Under the pieces are notes generated by a model. That model ran no database searches. It was not told the DNA's origin and saw only the letters and a list, made by a program, of their open reading frames with translations. A stretch of DNA of 64,000 bases, taken from NCBI RefSeq assembly GCF_029633865.1, contig NC_079219.1:16575810-16639809 (forward strand). The letters are read 5' to 3'. A program made the position numbers and the translations under genes. Shown one piece after another: positions 25,681 through 45,932 of the stretch (its first letter is position 1; every line of letters starts with the position of its first letter). This stretch comes from Lampris incognitus. Lineage: Eukaryota > Chordata > Actinopteri > Lampriformes > Lampridae.

Positions 25681-25812
25681 GTACTAACTAATATTAGTAA
25701 ATGAGGAGCACCATTCATAATGTTTACGAGACACATTAGTTAACAGTTAACTGTTAGTTAATGCTTACTGCTGGTTAATTAATGTACCCTTATTGTAAAA
25801 TTTAACCAAAAA
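25672..25812. repeat. GTTAACTAA palindromic repeat, MITE-like
   Basis: Contains GTTAACTAAGG, an internal near-palindrome TTAGTTAACAGTTAACTG and CCTTATTGTAAAATTTAACC at the right, reminiscent of short non-autonomous DNA elements in fish. Inverted ends are imperfect. Confidence 0.4.
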
Positions 25813-26629
25813 TTGAGTAGTAAATAACAATTGCTGTGCAAAAAAAAGAAAAAGTGCAGCAAAGTGCTGTGATGATATGTGGTACCTAATTTTTCCACAT
25901 GGCGTCTCTATAGCAAAAATACTTCAGTGATTGCTAAAGAGTTAGTAAAACGGTTAGCACAAAGCATATAAAGTTGTCCCCACCTGATAATTATCAAGTA
26001 ACCTCTGCTAATGAACCTTGTGTTTTTCTACTTCATTAGCAAGGAGTTGACCGGTTTAAAGGTACAACCTGTTCTCGAGGAACAGGGCTCACAAAACATT
26101 AGTACCCATTATGTTTTTTGATTTGACGATTTCATTAAATTTACATTTTTTCCAGATAATGCATAAAAAGGAATGATAGGAAAGATGGATGGGAGAGGAT
26201 AAAAGCTCATCAAATGTTTGAAGAGATATCAGAGCATGTGGCTTTGCATGCACATGCTGAGGATTTATTGCACTTATCCACCGTTGCATCCTGCTTTTGT
26301 TTTCTCTCCATGCCCAGCCGCCCAATGGTGTGGCCTCATGCCTCCAGCGCTGAGCCTTACCCCACCCAGTGCTAACATTTGCCTAAGAACATGATCCTCA
26401 AATACAAGTAGAGGCCTCGCCTTTTCCCTGCCCTCTGCTGTCGTCTTTTCCTCACTCTCCCTGCCTTCATCCCTCTGCTCTCCTCACTCTCCCTTTCCTC
26501 TGTGTGCCTTTGAAAAAGTGCTAACCTTTAGTTTGTCCCTCTGCTTCTCTTTCCCGTCACTGTTCCAGGCTTCTCTCCTTCTCTCTTTTGTTCTCTCTGC
26601 CCTTTACATCTGTCTCCTCTTTTGGTCTG

Positions 26630-26705
<76 letters not shown>

Positions 26706-27109
26706 TGCTATTCTCCATGTCTGCCGCTCTCTCATGAGGTAAACCATCCTCTAGTGGTTGCTGGCCTGATTCCCATCCTCCACATTCCCTCTGGTTCCAC
26801 TTCAGTTGCTGTGGAGAGGCAACAGGGCCGAATCTCTCCCCTGCTTGCCCATGCCCCGCTCTCCCTGTCTCTCTCTGCTGAACTTAAAATACCTGCGTCT
26901 TGTTTTACTGTACTGTCATTTGTACCTATATCATTTGCCCTGATACTCTAAAGTCACCTCAATTGCCGAATCTGCACTTCAGCGGTCTTGAAGAGTCAGA
27001 TTTGGATCCTTCATAGCACGGCCTTGTCTGCAGACACAACGCTTTGCTGCACACTATTCCTCATGCATAGGGCTAATTCTCTTGAGTGTTTCTTTGACTT
27101 CATTTTTTG
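25813..27109. other. Noncoding stretch with CT-rich tract
   Basis: No gene recognised. A pyrimidine-rich block (26.4-26.7 kb) contains (TC)n runs at about 26,630-26,705; the open frames over it are low-complexity Leu/Ser repeats. Confidence 0.5.
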
Positions 27110-27113
27110 CTTA

Positions 27114-27833
27114 TGTAACGGGGGCAGTCCTATGCTGTTCTATGCTGGTCAGCCTGCTGCATGCCCGTCACTCTCATCATTAGCTCTGCGTTGTGTTCTA
27201 GTTGGGTGGGGCCCCAGGTGTTGTGGGGGGCCCTCAGTCTCTCATCATCATCATCATCATCATGATCAAGGAAGGAGCGGGGACACACAGGACTCTATTT
27301 GGCCCACCTTGCCATTTATTTTGGTTTCAAACCCTTCGACAACCGTCCAGTCCTCCAGCGGGAGCGGTGTTTCTTACGGACGTGGAGGTCGAAGTTCAAC
27401 CACTGCCCGGACTCCACTCGTGTGCGTTAGAAGGAGAAACCGTCCACGGGACTCCGATGTAAGAAAGGATAAACAAGTATTTTATCCCACAGCTTGCAGT
27501 ATCTTCTTACAGGGATACTCAAGGTTACATTCTCCTCAACCAGCAAAACTGTCCTACCGTAAGAAACACGCGTGGCTCGGCTCGATCACTGCTTGAGACT
27601 CCTCCCACAAAACAAAAATGGCCTCTCCCGCGTTCCCTCTTCCGTGTACCCACAAGACCTCTCTCTTAAAGCGACAGTACATGTATATGACGGTCGTTGG
27701 AAACCATACATAAAAGTAAATAATGACATAAAATAAAATGTAGTAAACACAAATAACAGCACACAGACAGGATTTGGTGATATTTCATACTCAAACAAAA
27801 TAAAATAAAAACATTAATTTCAACCTGGTTACA
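27114..27833. mobile_element. Solo-LTR candidate (720 bp)
   Basis: Begins TGTAAC and ends GTTACA, the inverted TG...CA ends of an LTR, and is bounded by CTTA on both sides (27110-27113 and 27834-27837). An AATAAAATAAAA run lies close to the right end, as expected for a poly(A) signal in a + oriented LTR. It contains a (CAT)n run at 27.24 kb. No second LTR or coding region is adjacent. Confidence 0.45.
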
Positions 27834-28378
27834 CTTAGCCCTTTTTATTTATTTATTTATTTTTATGAAACAGAAGGAGAGCGAAGGCTGCAATGTACGC
27901 CACCGTATATCATTGTCATCGAGTCTTACCTGAGTATTTCCCGTCTCTTTCCAAAGAGTTTGGTAAACTGTTCTAATGTACTTAGAAACTCTGGGTAAGT
28001 GATAAGGAGGTTGCTTTTGTTCTATTAATAAAGTTACTTATCTGTTGTACAGCTATTTGTACAGCTTCTTAAAACCCAGTCTGAACAAGACATTCCAAAG
28101 CAGACTCAAATTATTCTGCAACTACAAATTTTGCAGTCAAGTCTGTTGAAAGTATTGTTATTCCATTTTTAGAACACAAAAATAACCCACAAAATAAGCA
28201 ACGCGTGGGAAACTTGTGCTTTTCTATAAACACTGTAATGGCAGGGTGTGACATTGAGGGGGCCTGACTTGAAGCTAAATGACAAAGCACAAAATGGAGA
28301 GGACAGAGAAATTAATGTCATGATGTGTACATATGTAACGTATGCAGAAACCCTTGGCAAGTGCATGAATGAAAGCAT

Positions 28379-29240
28379 TCATTCATTCGTTCATTCATTC
28401 ATCTTCAGTTGCTTCTCTGGGGTCAGGTCTCGGTGGCAGCAAGCTAAGTAGGGCACTCCGGATGTCCCTCTCCCCGGCAACACCCTTCAGCTCCTCCTGG
28501 GGGATCCCAAGACGTTCCCAGGCCAGATTGGACATGTAGTCCCTCCAGTGAGTTCTCTGTCTACCCCGGGGTCTCCTCCCAGTTGGCCGTGCCCGGTAAA
28601 CCTCCAAAGGAAGGCGCCCAGGAGAAATCCTAATCAGATGCCTGAACCACCTCAACTGGCTCCTTTTGATGCGAAGGAGCAGCAGCTCTACTCCAGGCTC
28701 CCTCTGGATGTCCAAGCTCCTCACCCTATCCCTAAGGCTGAGCCTAGACACCCTACGGAGGAAACTAATTTCAGCCGCTTGTATCCGCGATCTCATACTT
28801 TCAGTCACTACCCAAGGCTCATAACCATAGGTGAGGGTTGGAACGAAGATTGACTTGTAAATTGAGAGCTTTGCCTTCTGGCTCAGCTTCTTCTTCACCA
28901 CAACAGTCCAGTACAATGTCCACATTACTGCTGATGCTGCACCAATCTGCCCCATGGGCCAAGGCCCAGCCACCAGACGCTCACCAGCGAGCTCCTTTCC
29001 CAGGTCTGGCTCCAGGAGGGGGCCCCCGTTTCCCTTTTCCGGGCGAGGTGCTGTAACTCTGCTGGTGTAATTTCATTGGGCTTCTTGGGAATCGCTCTTA
29101 ATCTGGCCCCTCCCCTGGGACCAATTTGCCTTTGGAGACCCTACCAGGGGCTATTGCCCCCAACAACACAGCTCCCAGGATCACCGGGACACACAAACCC
29201 TTCCACCACGTTAAGGTGGCGATTCTCGGAGGGGTGAAAG
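28379..29240 (-). mobile_element. LINE 3' end, 5' truncated
   Basis: Minus-strand retrotransposon fragment whose 3' end carries a short (GAAT)n tail (seen as ATTC repeats at 28,380-28,401). The open part is described separately. The clade was not assigned with confidence. Confidence 0.6.
28395..28973 (-). pseudogene. C-terminal part of a LINE reverse transcriptase ORF
   Basis: 192 residues without a stop. Visible: K-L-S-I-Y-K-S-I-F-V-P-T-L-T-Y-G, then R-I-Q-A-A-E-I-S-F-L-R-R-V, L-R-D-R-V-R-S, Q-L-R-W-F-R-H-L-I-R and R-P-R-G-R-Q-R-T-H-W-R-D. This is the RT thumb and post-RT region of a fish non-LTR retrotransposon. The catalytic core is missing, so it is inactive. Confidence 0.7.
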
Positions 29241-30725
29241 CAGTCATGTCTCACCAAATGTAAAAACTTATATTTATTCTGCCATTGTCGCCCCAAAGCA
29301 GCTTGGTGCCATTTGATCTTTTTTTTTTTTTAAGTAAAGCAACCACAGAAGGAAGTGACTTCATTCAGTTAGTTCTGGACAGGCAAAAGCATTTATTTAT
29401 GCAGGCCATATTTACAGCTGCCAAACTCAGAAGAAGAAGCTCACAGGAAGCATTTAAAGGCTGCATTGGCTCAAAGTTGATTTTGATTTTGATTGATTTT
29501 GATGCCGGACCTTGCTGTAAGGGCAGTTGCACTGGTCCAACCTCTTATTTGGCTAGACTGACGCGGACAGGGCGTGCTCAGATAAGCTGTTAGATATCTA
29601 CACAAAGACGTTTTTTTCCTGCTTTTGCAGCTGCCGGGATGAACGCAAACCCCAGCAGTGAAAATGTTAATTAAAAACTGGTTAATTGGCTAATTAAGGT
29701 CTGTGCGTGCATGTGTGCGCGCGTGTGTGTGTATGTGTGAGGGGCATGGGTGTGTTTGAATTTCTCTAAGTGCTGTGAGTGGAAAATCATTGGTGTGTTG
29801 CTAAAGGCGTGCCCCCCCCTAGTGGCATGACTTCTGCATCCAGGGGATAGCATCAGCGTGACATTTAACACAGTATGTAGCCCGGGCAACTCAGACAGCA
29901 ACTCCACTGGGAATTAATCCTCTTGTCAGTGACCACGTTTGATCACTGAGCATATCATTGATGTGAACGTTGAAGCCTCTGTCTCTGAGCGCACAAGAGC
30001 ACAATGAAAGACCATGTTTCAGATTTTGTTGTCAGTAGTCAAACAATGATCCATGATGGATGTTGATATTAACATTCATCCCTGTGTCAAATCATCGCTG
30101 GAAAGAAGTTGTAAAGCTCAGTTGCCCATTAGCCACAGTTGTGAGGTTAAAATAGTAGTCCAGACAGAAACAGATTTGGAAGGCTGAATGCACCGTAACG
30201 ACGTTTTCGTGCATTTCCGTGTCAGTTTTCACATTTTGCTGTAGGGACGGAAACCTTTGGCTGTGGTAGAAGGCAAGAGAAAAATCTGTCACCTCAAGGT
30301 GACTACAAATTGCACGTGTATTTATGGGAGTATGCCAATGTGTAATACCCACATAACGGCAGCCTGAATATAGGGGCGTAAGAGTTTAATAAGCCAAATA
30401 ATATTTCAAATTAATCACAAAACGTAACAATTTCAAGTGAAAACGAGACAACCGTTAAAACTAAAGCTAACTGGAACCATGTTGGACCCCTTTCTGCCTT
30501 TCAACGTCAGACCATGAGAAAGAGAAACCACCTGTAGGCACATCTAAATCAGATCAGCTTTCTGCATTTATGTGTGTGCGTGTGTGTGTGTGTGTGTGGG
30601 TCTGTGGGGGTGTGTGTGTGTACACAGTCTCTTTTTCCATTCGTGTGCAACTCATAAAATGCTCAGTCTTGTTGTCTTTGTCACTGGCATGGAGAATTCT
30701 CTATTTTCCACATAAACACATACAT

Positions 30726-30757
<32 letters not shown>

Positions 30758-31732
30758 TCATATTTATTCATATTTATATATTGTTATTTTTTACTTTTCT
30801 ATTATTTTTATATTTTTATATTTAATATTTAATATATTTTATACATATATTCATATTTTCCACATCAATACATCATTATTCTCTCATCCAAGCGACACAT
30901 AAAGACACACACATATTCACCCTCTCTTTCCCTTACATGCAGACTTGCATACTTGCTCGCATGCAGGGCTCTGTAGCATGTTAAATCTGATCATCTGTAC
31001 CGTAGGGACAGCAGATAATGATATTGAGAAACAATAATATGACCAGAGTCCTGTTATCATGACCCGCCAGCACCACAGTCAGTACTGTTAGAATCTGCAG
31101 TAAACTTCCATTAGTTGTAACTGTAACTGTGGCTATGGCTATTCTGATCATATGTGATTTCCTAAGTGGAAAACACTGTCTGCACCACCCTCTGACTGGA
31201 GAAATTGTCATCCAATGACTCTCTTTATGTTGCCAAAGCCCCCGCGAGTTTCTACTGTGATGCACGGTTGGATGATCAACACACTTTACGTTAGTCATTT
31301 ATTAACCTAAAACGGGGGAAGTTTGCTCAATTGGTCTACATATTAGTGTGTTAAATCAGTTATAGAACCTCATAACAGGCCTTGTTTAACTGTTCATCCG
31401 TTAAGAAAAGGATGGACAGAAGCAGCTATTCCAGCTTTCACAATTAACATCATACGACGAGTCCTGTTTCAGAATAGCGTGTGTTATGATGCACCACATG
31501 TCATCATGAACTGATCTTCCTCCACCGGTATCTTTAACATCTAAATGCTTAGAGTGCCATTTATTTTCGGTAACTGTCACATTTTTCAAGGGGTAGATAT
31601 CTGATTTTAAAAGCTGTTTAGTGAGTACGGGGTGTAGATAGTGCCATTTCTAAATGTATACCATACAACAATGGTAAATTGTGATTTAGGCCTACCCTGT
31701 TCTGTACTTTAAATGACACTTTTTTGACCACA
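29241..31732. other. Noncoding stretch, no gene recognised
   Basis: AT-rich sequence with short TG/CA runs (30,570-30,625; 30,727-30,757). No coding exon supported. Lies within the inferred 5' UTR intron of FXYD gene 2. Confidence 0.5.
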
Positions 31733-32640
31733 GAAAGTTGAATCAGTTTATCCGGACACAGCGTTTATTGAAAGAAACGTTTCATCACTCATCTAAGTGA
31801 CCTCTTCGGTCTAAACTGGCTGCAGGTATCCCCACCCTTATAAACAATGCAGTGGTATAACGACCGAAACCAACCATCGGTTTCATATGCAAATTACTGT
31901 GACCATTAACTGGAGTTACAATGGCCATGTGTACTATTCACAGACAGATTCACTGACACATTAGCTCTCCTGTGTCGTGCCATCCTCTTGGCCAACGTCT
32001 GTTTAGTTTCCCCAGTGTACAAGTCATGGCAATCCTCCCAGCACATAACAGCGTACACTATATTGCTCTGTTTTTGTGGGGGGACCCAGTCCATGGGGTG
32101 AACCATTTGGCACAATTTGTTTTTGGCAATTTTTGCTAAAAAATTTTGCAAAATAATAATAATGATAATTTAGAAAATATGTGCAATTTTTTTTGCAAAA
32201 TCCAAAAAAATTTTTTTTTGCAAATTTGCAATTTGCCGCAGTGTGTTTTGGGGTTTGAAAACCACTGAGACACGGTGTTTAGAAAATATGCATCTCAACT
32301 TTTCCGTCACTCCATCCGCATATAAACTCAGCACTGGTTTACGCTTAGGTAGCCGTTGTCCTTATCCTCTCCTGGATTGGCTGGTGCACTGTTTGGGCAT
32401 CTTCCTGGCCTTGGCAAACACCCAGTTAGGATAACCACACTTAAGCAGGGCCTGTTTAATGTGGGATTTCTCCCCTTCCCCGGCCGCTGTGTTGGTACCT
32501 GCAGCCAGTTTAAACTGAAGAGGTCACTTAGATGAGTGATGACACGTATCTGTCAATCAACGTATCCAGATGAACTGATTCAACCTTCTGTGATTTCCTT
32601 ACCTGGATTATTGAGCATGCATCAAGACTTTTCTGACCAT
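31733..32640 (-). mobile_element. Penelope-like element remnant
   Basis: A GIY-YIG segment on the minus strand (31.9-32.15 kb) is flanked by inverted copies of one terminal repeat: TTGAATCAGTTTATCCGGAC at 31,739 and CCAGATGAACTGATTCAACC near 32.57 kb, with GAGGTCACTTAGATGAGTGA in both. Inverted terminal repeats and a GIY-YIG nuclease are hallmarks of Penelope-like elements. The RT is absent. Confidence 0.6.
31906..32151 (-). pseudogene. GIY-YIG endonuclease domain fragment (Penelope-like)
   Basis: 81 residues. N-I-V-Y-A-V-M-C (the GIY half is degenerate), then C-H-D-L-Y-T-G-E-T-K-Q (the YIG half reads Y-T-G), L-A-K-R-M-A-R-H-R-R. In Penelope elements this domain follows the RT and nicks target DNA. 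The strand and context fit the flanking terminal repeats. Truncated, so inactive. Confidence 0.65.
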
Positions 32641-32865
32641 ATACTGTTGCATTTATTACACATTTAAAAAGAAAATCGAGATTTGTTTTTTTGCATTGGA
32701 TGTTTTGATTGTCGTAATTGTGTTATAATTGTGGTAGTTGACGTGTTTTGTGTGAAGCATGGCCCATGTTGTTGTTGGTATTGTGTTGATAAAGTGTTGT
32801 TTTGCACTGTGTAATGTACGCACCTTGTCTCCTTTCTTGTCAGGTAAAACGGTCGACGTTCGAAG

Positions 32866-40598
<7,733 letters not shown>

Positions 40599-41149
40599 GT
40601 ACCCTCGCCTGCTCACAAACTCTTTGATAACAAGAGATACTGCTTTGATACTACATAAACTGGTCTCAGGGGCAGTCTAGGACCTGGGTTGATGACCTGA
40701 ATTGAACCCAGACAAAGCGCTGTGTGTTTTTCAAATGGTTTTCGACAGTTTGGGTTTGAGCCGAGAATGCGAATAAGAGATCAAATGAATGAGAGCTCAG
40801 CCGGTGTGGTAAATGAATGTCCAGTGCAGAATATTAATAATAAAAAAATTTGAAAAATCACAGTTTAATCACAGGTTGAAAAGTGTTTAATTCAAGAGTT
40901 TTGAGCGACTATATAATAGGAGATGAACACAGAGGACGACACCCCAATGAAAAGCCAGAAGCGTCAGCAGTGTATTGTGAGCTAATGTGATCGTGTGATA
41001 CAGACTCAGCCAAATGTTGATGCAAATCCAGATATGTGTTTGGGCAACCCTGTTTGCAGTTGTTAAAAGTGAAAGGTACAAGACAGTTAAAACTACTGAT
41101 TCATCACAACAGCAAAAAAGGACACGAGAAAAAAAAAGATTTATTACAC

Positions 41150-41470
41150 AGCATGGTGGCCCAGTGGTTAGCACTATTGCCTCACAGTAAGAAGGTCCTG
41201 GGTTCGAACCCCAGGCCGTCCCAGGTCCTTTCAATGTGGAGTGTGCATGTTCTCCCCGTGTCTGCGTGGGTTTCCTCCGGGTGCTCCGGTTTCCTCCCAC
41301 CATCAAAAAGACCTGCATGTTAGGGTTAATCCTCCTGTCTGTGCCCCTGAGCAAGGCAATGGAGAGAAGAACTGGAGATGGTCCCTGAGCACTGCAGCTG
41401 CCCACTGCTCCTATACAATAGGATGGGTTAAATGCAGAAGACAAATTTAATTCTAACCAAACAACATGAC
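41150..41470 (+). mobile_element. tRNA-derived SINE (SINE-3)
   Basis: Head GCATGGTGGCCCAGTGGTTA (A box) and CTGGGTTCGAACCCCAG (B box), with the SINE-1-like middle (GTTCTCCCCGTGTCTGCGTG). The tail differs: GCAGCTGCCCACTGCTCC, then ATGGGTTAAATGCAGAAGAC. It shares a head with SINE-1 but has another 3' end, so it depends on a different LINE partner. Confidence 0.65.
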
Positions 41471-41946
41471 AATGACAAAAAGAAGAAGTGGCTCTCTAAG
41501 ATGAGGCCGGTCACAAAGACCCACAGAGCAACTATTACTGTCAATAAACATACCCATCATGACACTTGTCTAACTTCACGGTGTTTCAGAGAAAACCTGA
41601 ACTACCCAAGCAAAACTTATAGATGTAGCATTTAGAAATGTTTTGTAGAGATTTAGGGGACACGTAAAGCATGTAGCTTTGCTTCTCAACGTCAGTACAC
41701 AAGCTCATTTTACAGGTTGAGATTACGCGAGGAATAACCTGCGTCATTTCAAAGGAACGGTTCGGGAGGGGAAAAAAACCACACCACCACGTCATTGACC
41801 TGCTGGTGACCGAGCGTTATATTCCCTCCCTCCATCTGTCTCATGGTAAATTACATGATGACACACATGGAGGCACAGTATGGGGGGTGGGGGGTGGGGG
41901 TGCTCTGGTGGATGGATACGCAGCCGTGTGTTTCGTCTTTCCACAG

Positions 41947-41957
41947 GTTGTGGATAG
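41947..41957 (+). other. Candidate terminal coding exon of FXYD gene 2 (option 1)
   Basis: A strong acceptor (TTTCGTCTTTCCACAG) followed by GTTGTGGATAG. Joined to the phase-1 end of the 40555-40598 exon it adds Gly-Cys-Gly and a stop. A competing acceptor at 42406 (long T tract then GCAG) adds Gly-Trp-Gln-Thr-Ser-Ala-Arg and a stop at 42424. Sequence alone cannot choose. Confidence 0.3.
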
Positions 41958-42971
41958 ACAGATGGTCTAGCAGGGTGAGACAGAGGGAGGGAGAGAAGAG
42001 GAACATGGGAGACGGAGATAGCTACACCCATAGGTGGCTCAGAGAGTGACCAAATGGTCTTTAACTGACACTGAGTACGGTAAACATAACTCCCACAGGA
42101 AGGCGTGTGACCTACTTATCTTGATTTGCCTTCTGATAAAGCTGCAAATGTTCTAATGAACACACTTCATTAAACAGTGAATGTACTCAGACAAATAAGT
42201 TTAGAGACTTTGGATTCTGGTATCTTTGGGGACCTACATCTTGCCAGCAGGTGTTTGTGAGAGTCCAATTTTGTGTCCTACTTAAAAAATATTTTGAAAG
42301 TAAATGAGTTCAGCCTCTGCAACCTTAGCAATCACCTATGCACTAATGCATAACAGATGCAAAAAAATATATTTTTTGTTGTTTCTTTGTTTTGTTTTTT
42401 TGCAGGATGGCAGACCTCTGCAAGATAGAGACCCCTGCAAATAGTTACCGCTGTAGCGCTAATAGATATATGAACCACATGGAGCTTGCATGCAATCGAG
42501 ACACATGACAGGGACTTTTTCAAAAGCTACCATTGAATTTCTAACGCAGAATAGATTCGCACCGTACGACCTTCGCTATGGCTCCTATTGTAGTTTTAAC
42601 TCCGCACAGATACTGGACTGGGGAGTTCAACAACCGTTACCATTAAGTGTCAATGCAGGATAGATGCAGAGCACAGGGGCATCAGCCGTCTACTATGCTG
42701 TAATATTAACAGCCATCCGTAACTTTACAAGAGGGACACAAATTTCATTTTCTATTGGTGTATCTTGAAGCTAATTTGATGTTCTGATCGCGGCACAGCC
42801 CCTGCATGGATATAAACACAGGTGGTCCAGGAGCCAGAAGGGAAAATAAAAAGCACATAAGCATGTTGAGTCAGAGTGTGGCCAGGAGGGACATGTAGCT
42901 CTGATGGGCAATTTCCATTACTAGAACCCATCAGCGCAGGCTCAGAGCTACTGTCTTCACTGGCATCATGA

Positions 42972-42972
<1 letters not shown>

Positions 42973-43047
<75 letters not shown>

Positions 43048-43069
43048 CAAGATACAGACCAATATTGTG

Positions 43070-43149
<80 letters not shown>
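42973..43149. repeat. (CA)n next to (CT)n microsatellite
   Basis: CA run 42973-43047, a short spacer, then CT run 43069-43149. Confidence 0.95.
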
Positions 43150-43155
<6 letters not shown>

Positions 43156-43814
43156 TTTCCCCCTGAGAGTGAGCCACGCCTAGTTCGGTATCCATATCAC
43201 ATTGTGGTATCAATTCACATGAAGAAGTTTCAGGAAGGAAAGATGATTACTGAATACAAAAAGATTAGTTGCTTTGCATCCGTGACACACCTTTCGTGCT
43301 TTTTGACACGAGCTATGAAATGAGATGTTATCAAGATGACCCAACATTTAAAAATAAACACTAGCAAAAAATAAAGTGCCGGTTGAAGAAATACATTTTT
43401 AATAAAAGGTCTTCATTAAACCATTTATTTAATTTTTTTTCAATGCAAGTATATGCAATGAATGGTGCTGATGTGAACCCCCCTTCTCAGATCTGATCAC
43501 AAGCATCTGGGAGTAACCACATTATGGGTTTGACCAAATCCAATGAATTGGACGAATGCTCACAACTGAATGCAAAAAATAACATTCGGAAATTCACCTC
43601 CCCAACCCCGGTCTCTTGCAGCTCGTCCCAGCTAGGAGCCAACCACAACTTGACGACACCCTGACTTCCTGAAGCCGCAACCAATAGAAAGCGTGGAAGG
43701 GCGGGAGCCGGCAGGGTGACCACTGAGAGCCTTTTGTTTGAGGAAAACAAATGGAAGAAGTTGACTGGGTGCCCTGCTGTAAGGTGTTGAGCTGCTGATC
43801 TGCCTGTTAAACCC

Positions 43815-43816
<2 letters not shown>

Positions 43817-43900
<84 letters not shown>
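43817..43900. repeat. (CA)n microsatellite
   Basis: Pure CA run of about 84 bp. Confidence 0.95.
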
Positions 43901-43904
<4 letters not shown>

Positions 43905-45475
43905 CCGGAATCCAGAACTGACTTCAATTCCCTTTCCGTTCAAGAAGTTTTTAATAATGTATATGACAGCTGGCATATCTAAACTATTAAGAAACACTTT
44001 GGGGTTAATGTTCTGTCATTAGTAAGTGCATTGCAGCAGTAATGACTCTTTTTTTTCGCTAATTGAATTGAATGTGGGCTGACTTTAGCAGTGATACGAA
44101 CCTTTTACCAAAAAAAAGATCTTATGTGAGTGTCCATTAAAACTGTTTCTCCTCCTTGGTTTTCGACGTCTGTAAGATAAAACTGATGTAGCTATTAGTC
44201 GCTTGCTATGTCAAATGGAGCCGTAAAAATGCCATATCCAAATAGCGTGGCGGTATGATGATTCATAATAATCCGTTGATTGATAGGTGTGTATGCTAGC
44301 TATATCAATCAATGGAGCAGACTGCACTGGTCAGCGATGTAGGTAGTGTGTTATGTTTTTATAAAAGAACCAAGTATTGGGAATTGTGTTTGTGGTCTGT
44401 TCTTTTGAGTCTCACATCACTGTGTCAAAAACAGATAAGAGAAAGAAGAATAATAATTTTAAAAAAATCTCATGCAAAATCATATGAGGGTTTTTTTACA
44501 TGTTGTTGTAACCAAGAATGTTTCTGTGCTAGTATGAGAGCTGTGGATGTTGACATCAGTAGTGAAAGTATGTGCCTGTTACGATCTCATATTAAAGCCT
44601 AACATCTAACTGTAACACCGAGGAAAAAAGCGATAGAGGAAAATTTTCTTTGCTTGTTTATATTCTTCAGGTTGTCAATAAAACCAAATTATGGTTTTTT
44701 TGTTTGTTCGGTTTGTTTGTTTGTCCTCCACCGACACCGCTGTTTAGCAAACTCTCCCAAATAACTTCAGTGTTATATTGTGGTAACGTAGGACTTTAAG
44801 ACTTGCTTATCTGGTCTGAGTCAGTAATAGGCTAATTTCAAGATAAATATTTGTGATGGAAAATGCATTAAGCTAGATAACCAGCAACGTAGAACTGTCC
44901 TCTAAGATGCCACCGTTAATGGAAAAAGAAAAAAGATTAGAAGAAAAAAACATTTTTTTCCTCTCCAGTGTTTTGCGTCTCTGCTTTATCCCTGCACAGA
45001 TCCTCTCCATTAGAAAACTGTATGGCCTTGCACCACAAAACCTTTAGATATCCACCAATTCATTCTGAGACAGTGTGGAAATACATTAACAGTGTGCTAT
45101 TAATGTGCTAATATCTGGTTTTGTTGCAATGCAAGTGCACGGTTTTGCTTTTGAATACGGCTCAAATATGGTGCAGAAATAGATTTCAAGAAATATTTAA
45201 AGGGCATCAACAAAAGTGCACAATCAAAGGACTCTGCTAGAAAGCAAATGTAACTTTTTATCATTTTAGCGGTGTGCTCAACCACATTTTTCCAATATTG
45301 CACAACTGCATTTAAAATATTTTGTTTTGCTCAGTGTCATTGTTTTTTGCAAAAGCATTAAATAGAAACTGGAGCCGCAGTGCTCTCTAGTGGCAAGTTT
45401 ATTTATGTGGCACATTTCACACGAAGTAGTCAGTGTCTCATAGCTTCATACATTTTACATTTTTCCAGCTAGATA
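43901..45475. other. Noncoding stretch, mostly likely 3' UTR or spacer
   Basis: No coding exon recognised. Contains the AATAAA candidate at 44,677 and a short T-G-T-T-T repeat cluster after it. Confidence 0.4.
44677..44682 (+). terminator. Poly(A) signal candidate for FXYD gene 2
   Basis: AATAAA followed 10-45 nt later by an unusually good T/GT-rich stretch (repeated GTTTGTTT). It lies 2.2-2.7 kb after either candidate terminal exon, so it could end a long 3' UTR. Confidence 0.35.
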
Positions 45476-45620
45476 GCCATCCATCCATTATCTGAAACAC
45501 TTACCCTGCTCTCAGGGTCGTGGGGATGCTGGAGCCTATCCCAGCAGTCATTGGGCGGCACACGGGGAGACACCCTGGACAGGCCGCCAGGCCATCACAG
45601 GGCGCACGCGCGCGCGCACA

Positions 45621-45707
<87 letters not shown>

Positions 45708-45932
45708 GGTTAATTTAGTATGGCCGATTCACCTGACCTACATGTCTTTGGACTGTGGGAGGAAACCAGAGCCCCCGGAGGAAACCCACGCGGACACGGG
45801 CAGAACATGCAAACGCCACACAGAGGACGACCCGGGACGACCCACCAAGGCTGGACTACCCCGGGGCTCGAACCCAGGACCTGCCTGCTGTGAGGCAACG
45901 GCGCTAACCACTGCGCCACCATGCCGCCCAGT
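45476..45932 (-). mobile_element. SINE-1, full-length copy with expanded CA tract
   Basis: Minus strand: the head GGCATGGTGGCGCAGTGGTT and B box GGGTTCGAGCCCC are at the right end, the (GGAT)n tail at the left (CCATCCATCC at 45,478). The internal CA tract is expanded to about 90 bp (45,612-45,703), including CGCGCG alternation. Confidence 0.75.

Noticed and set aside
27202-27596. Two overlapping frames of 86 and 202 aa around 27.0-27.6 kb
   Set aside because: They lie inside the solo-LTR candidate and one includes a (CAT)n run read as His/Ile; no domain.
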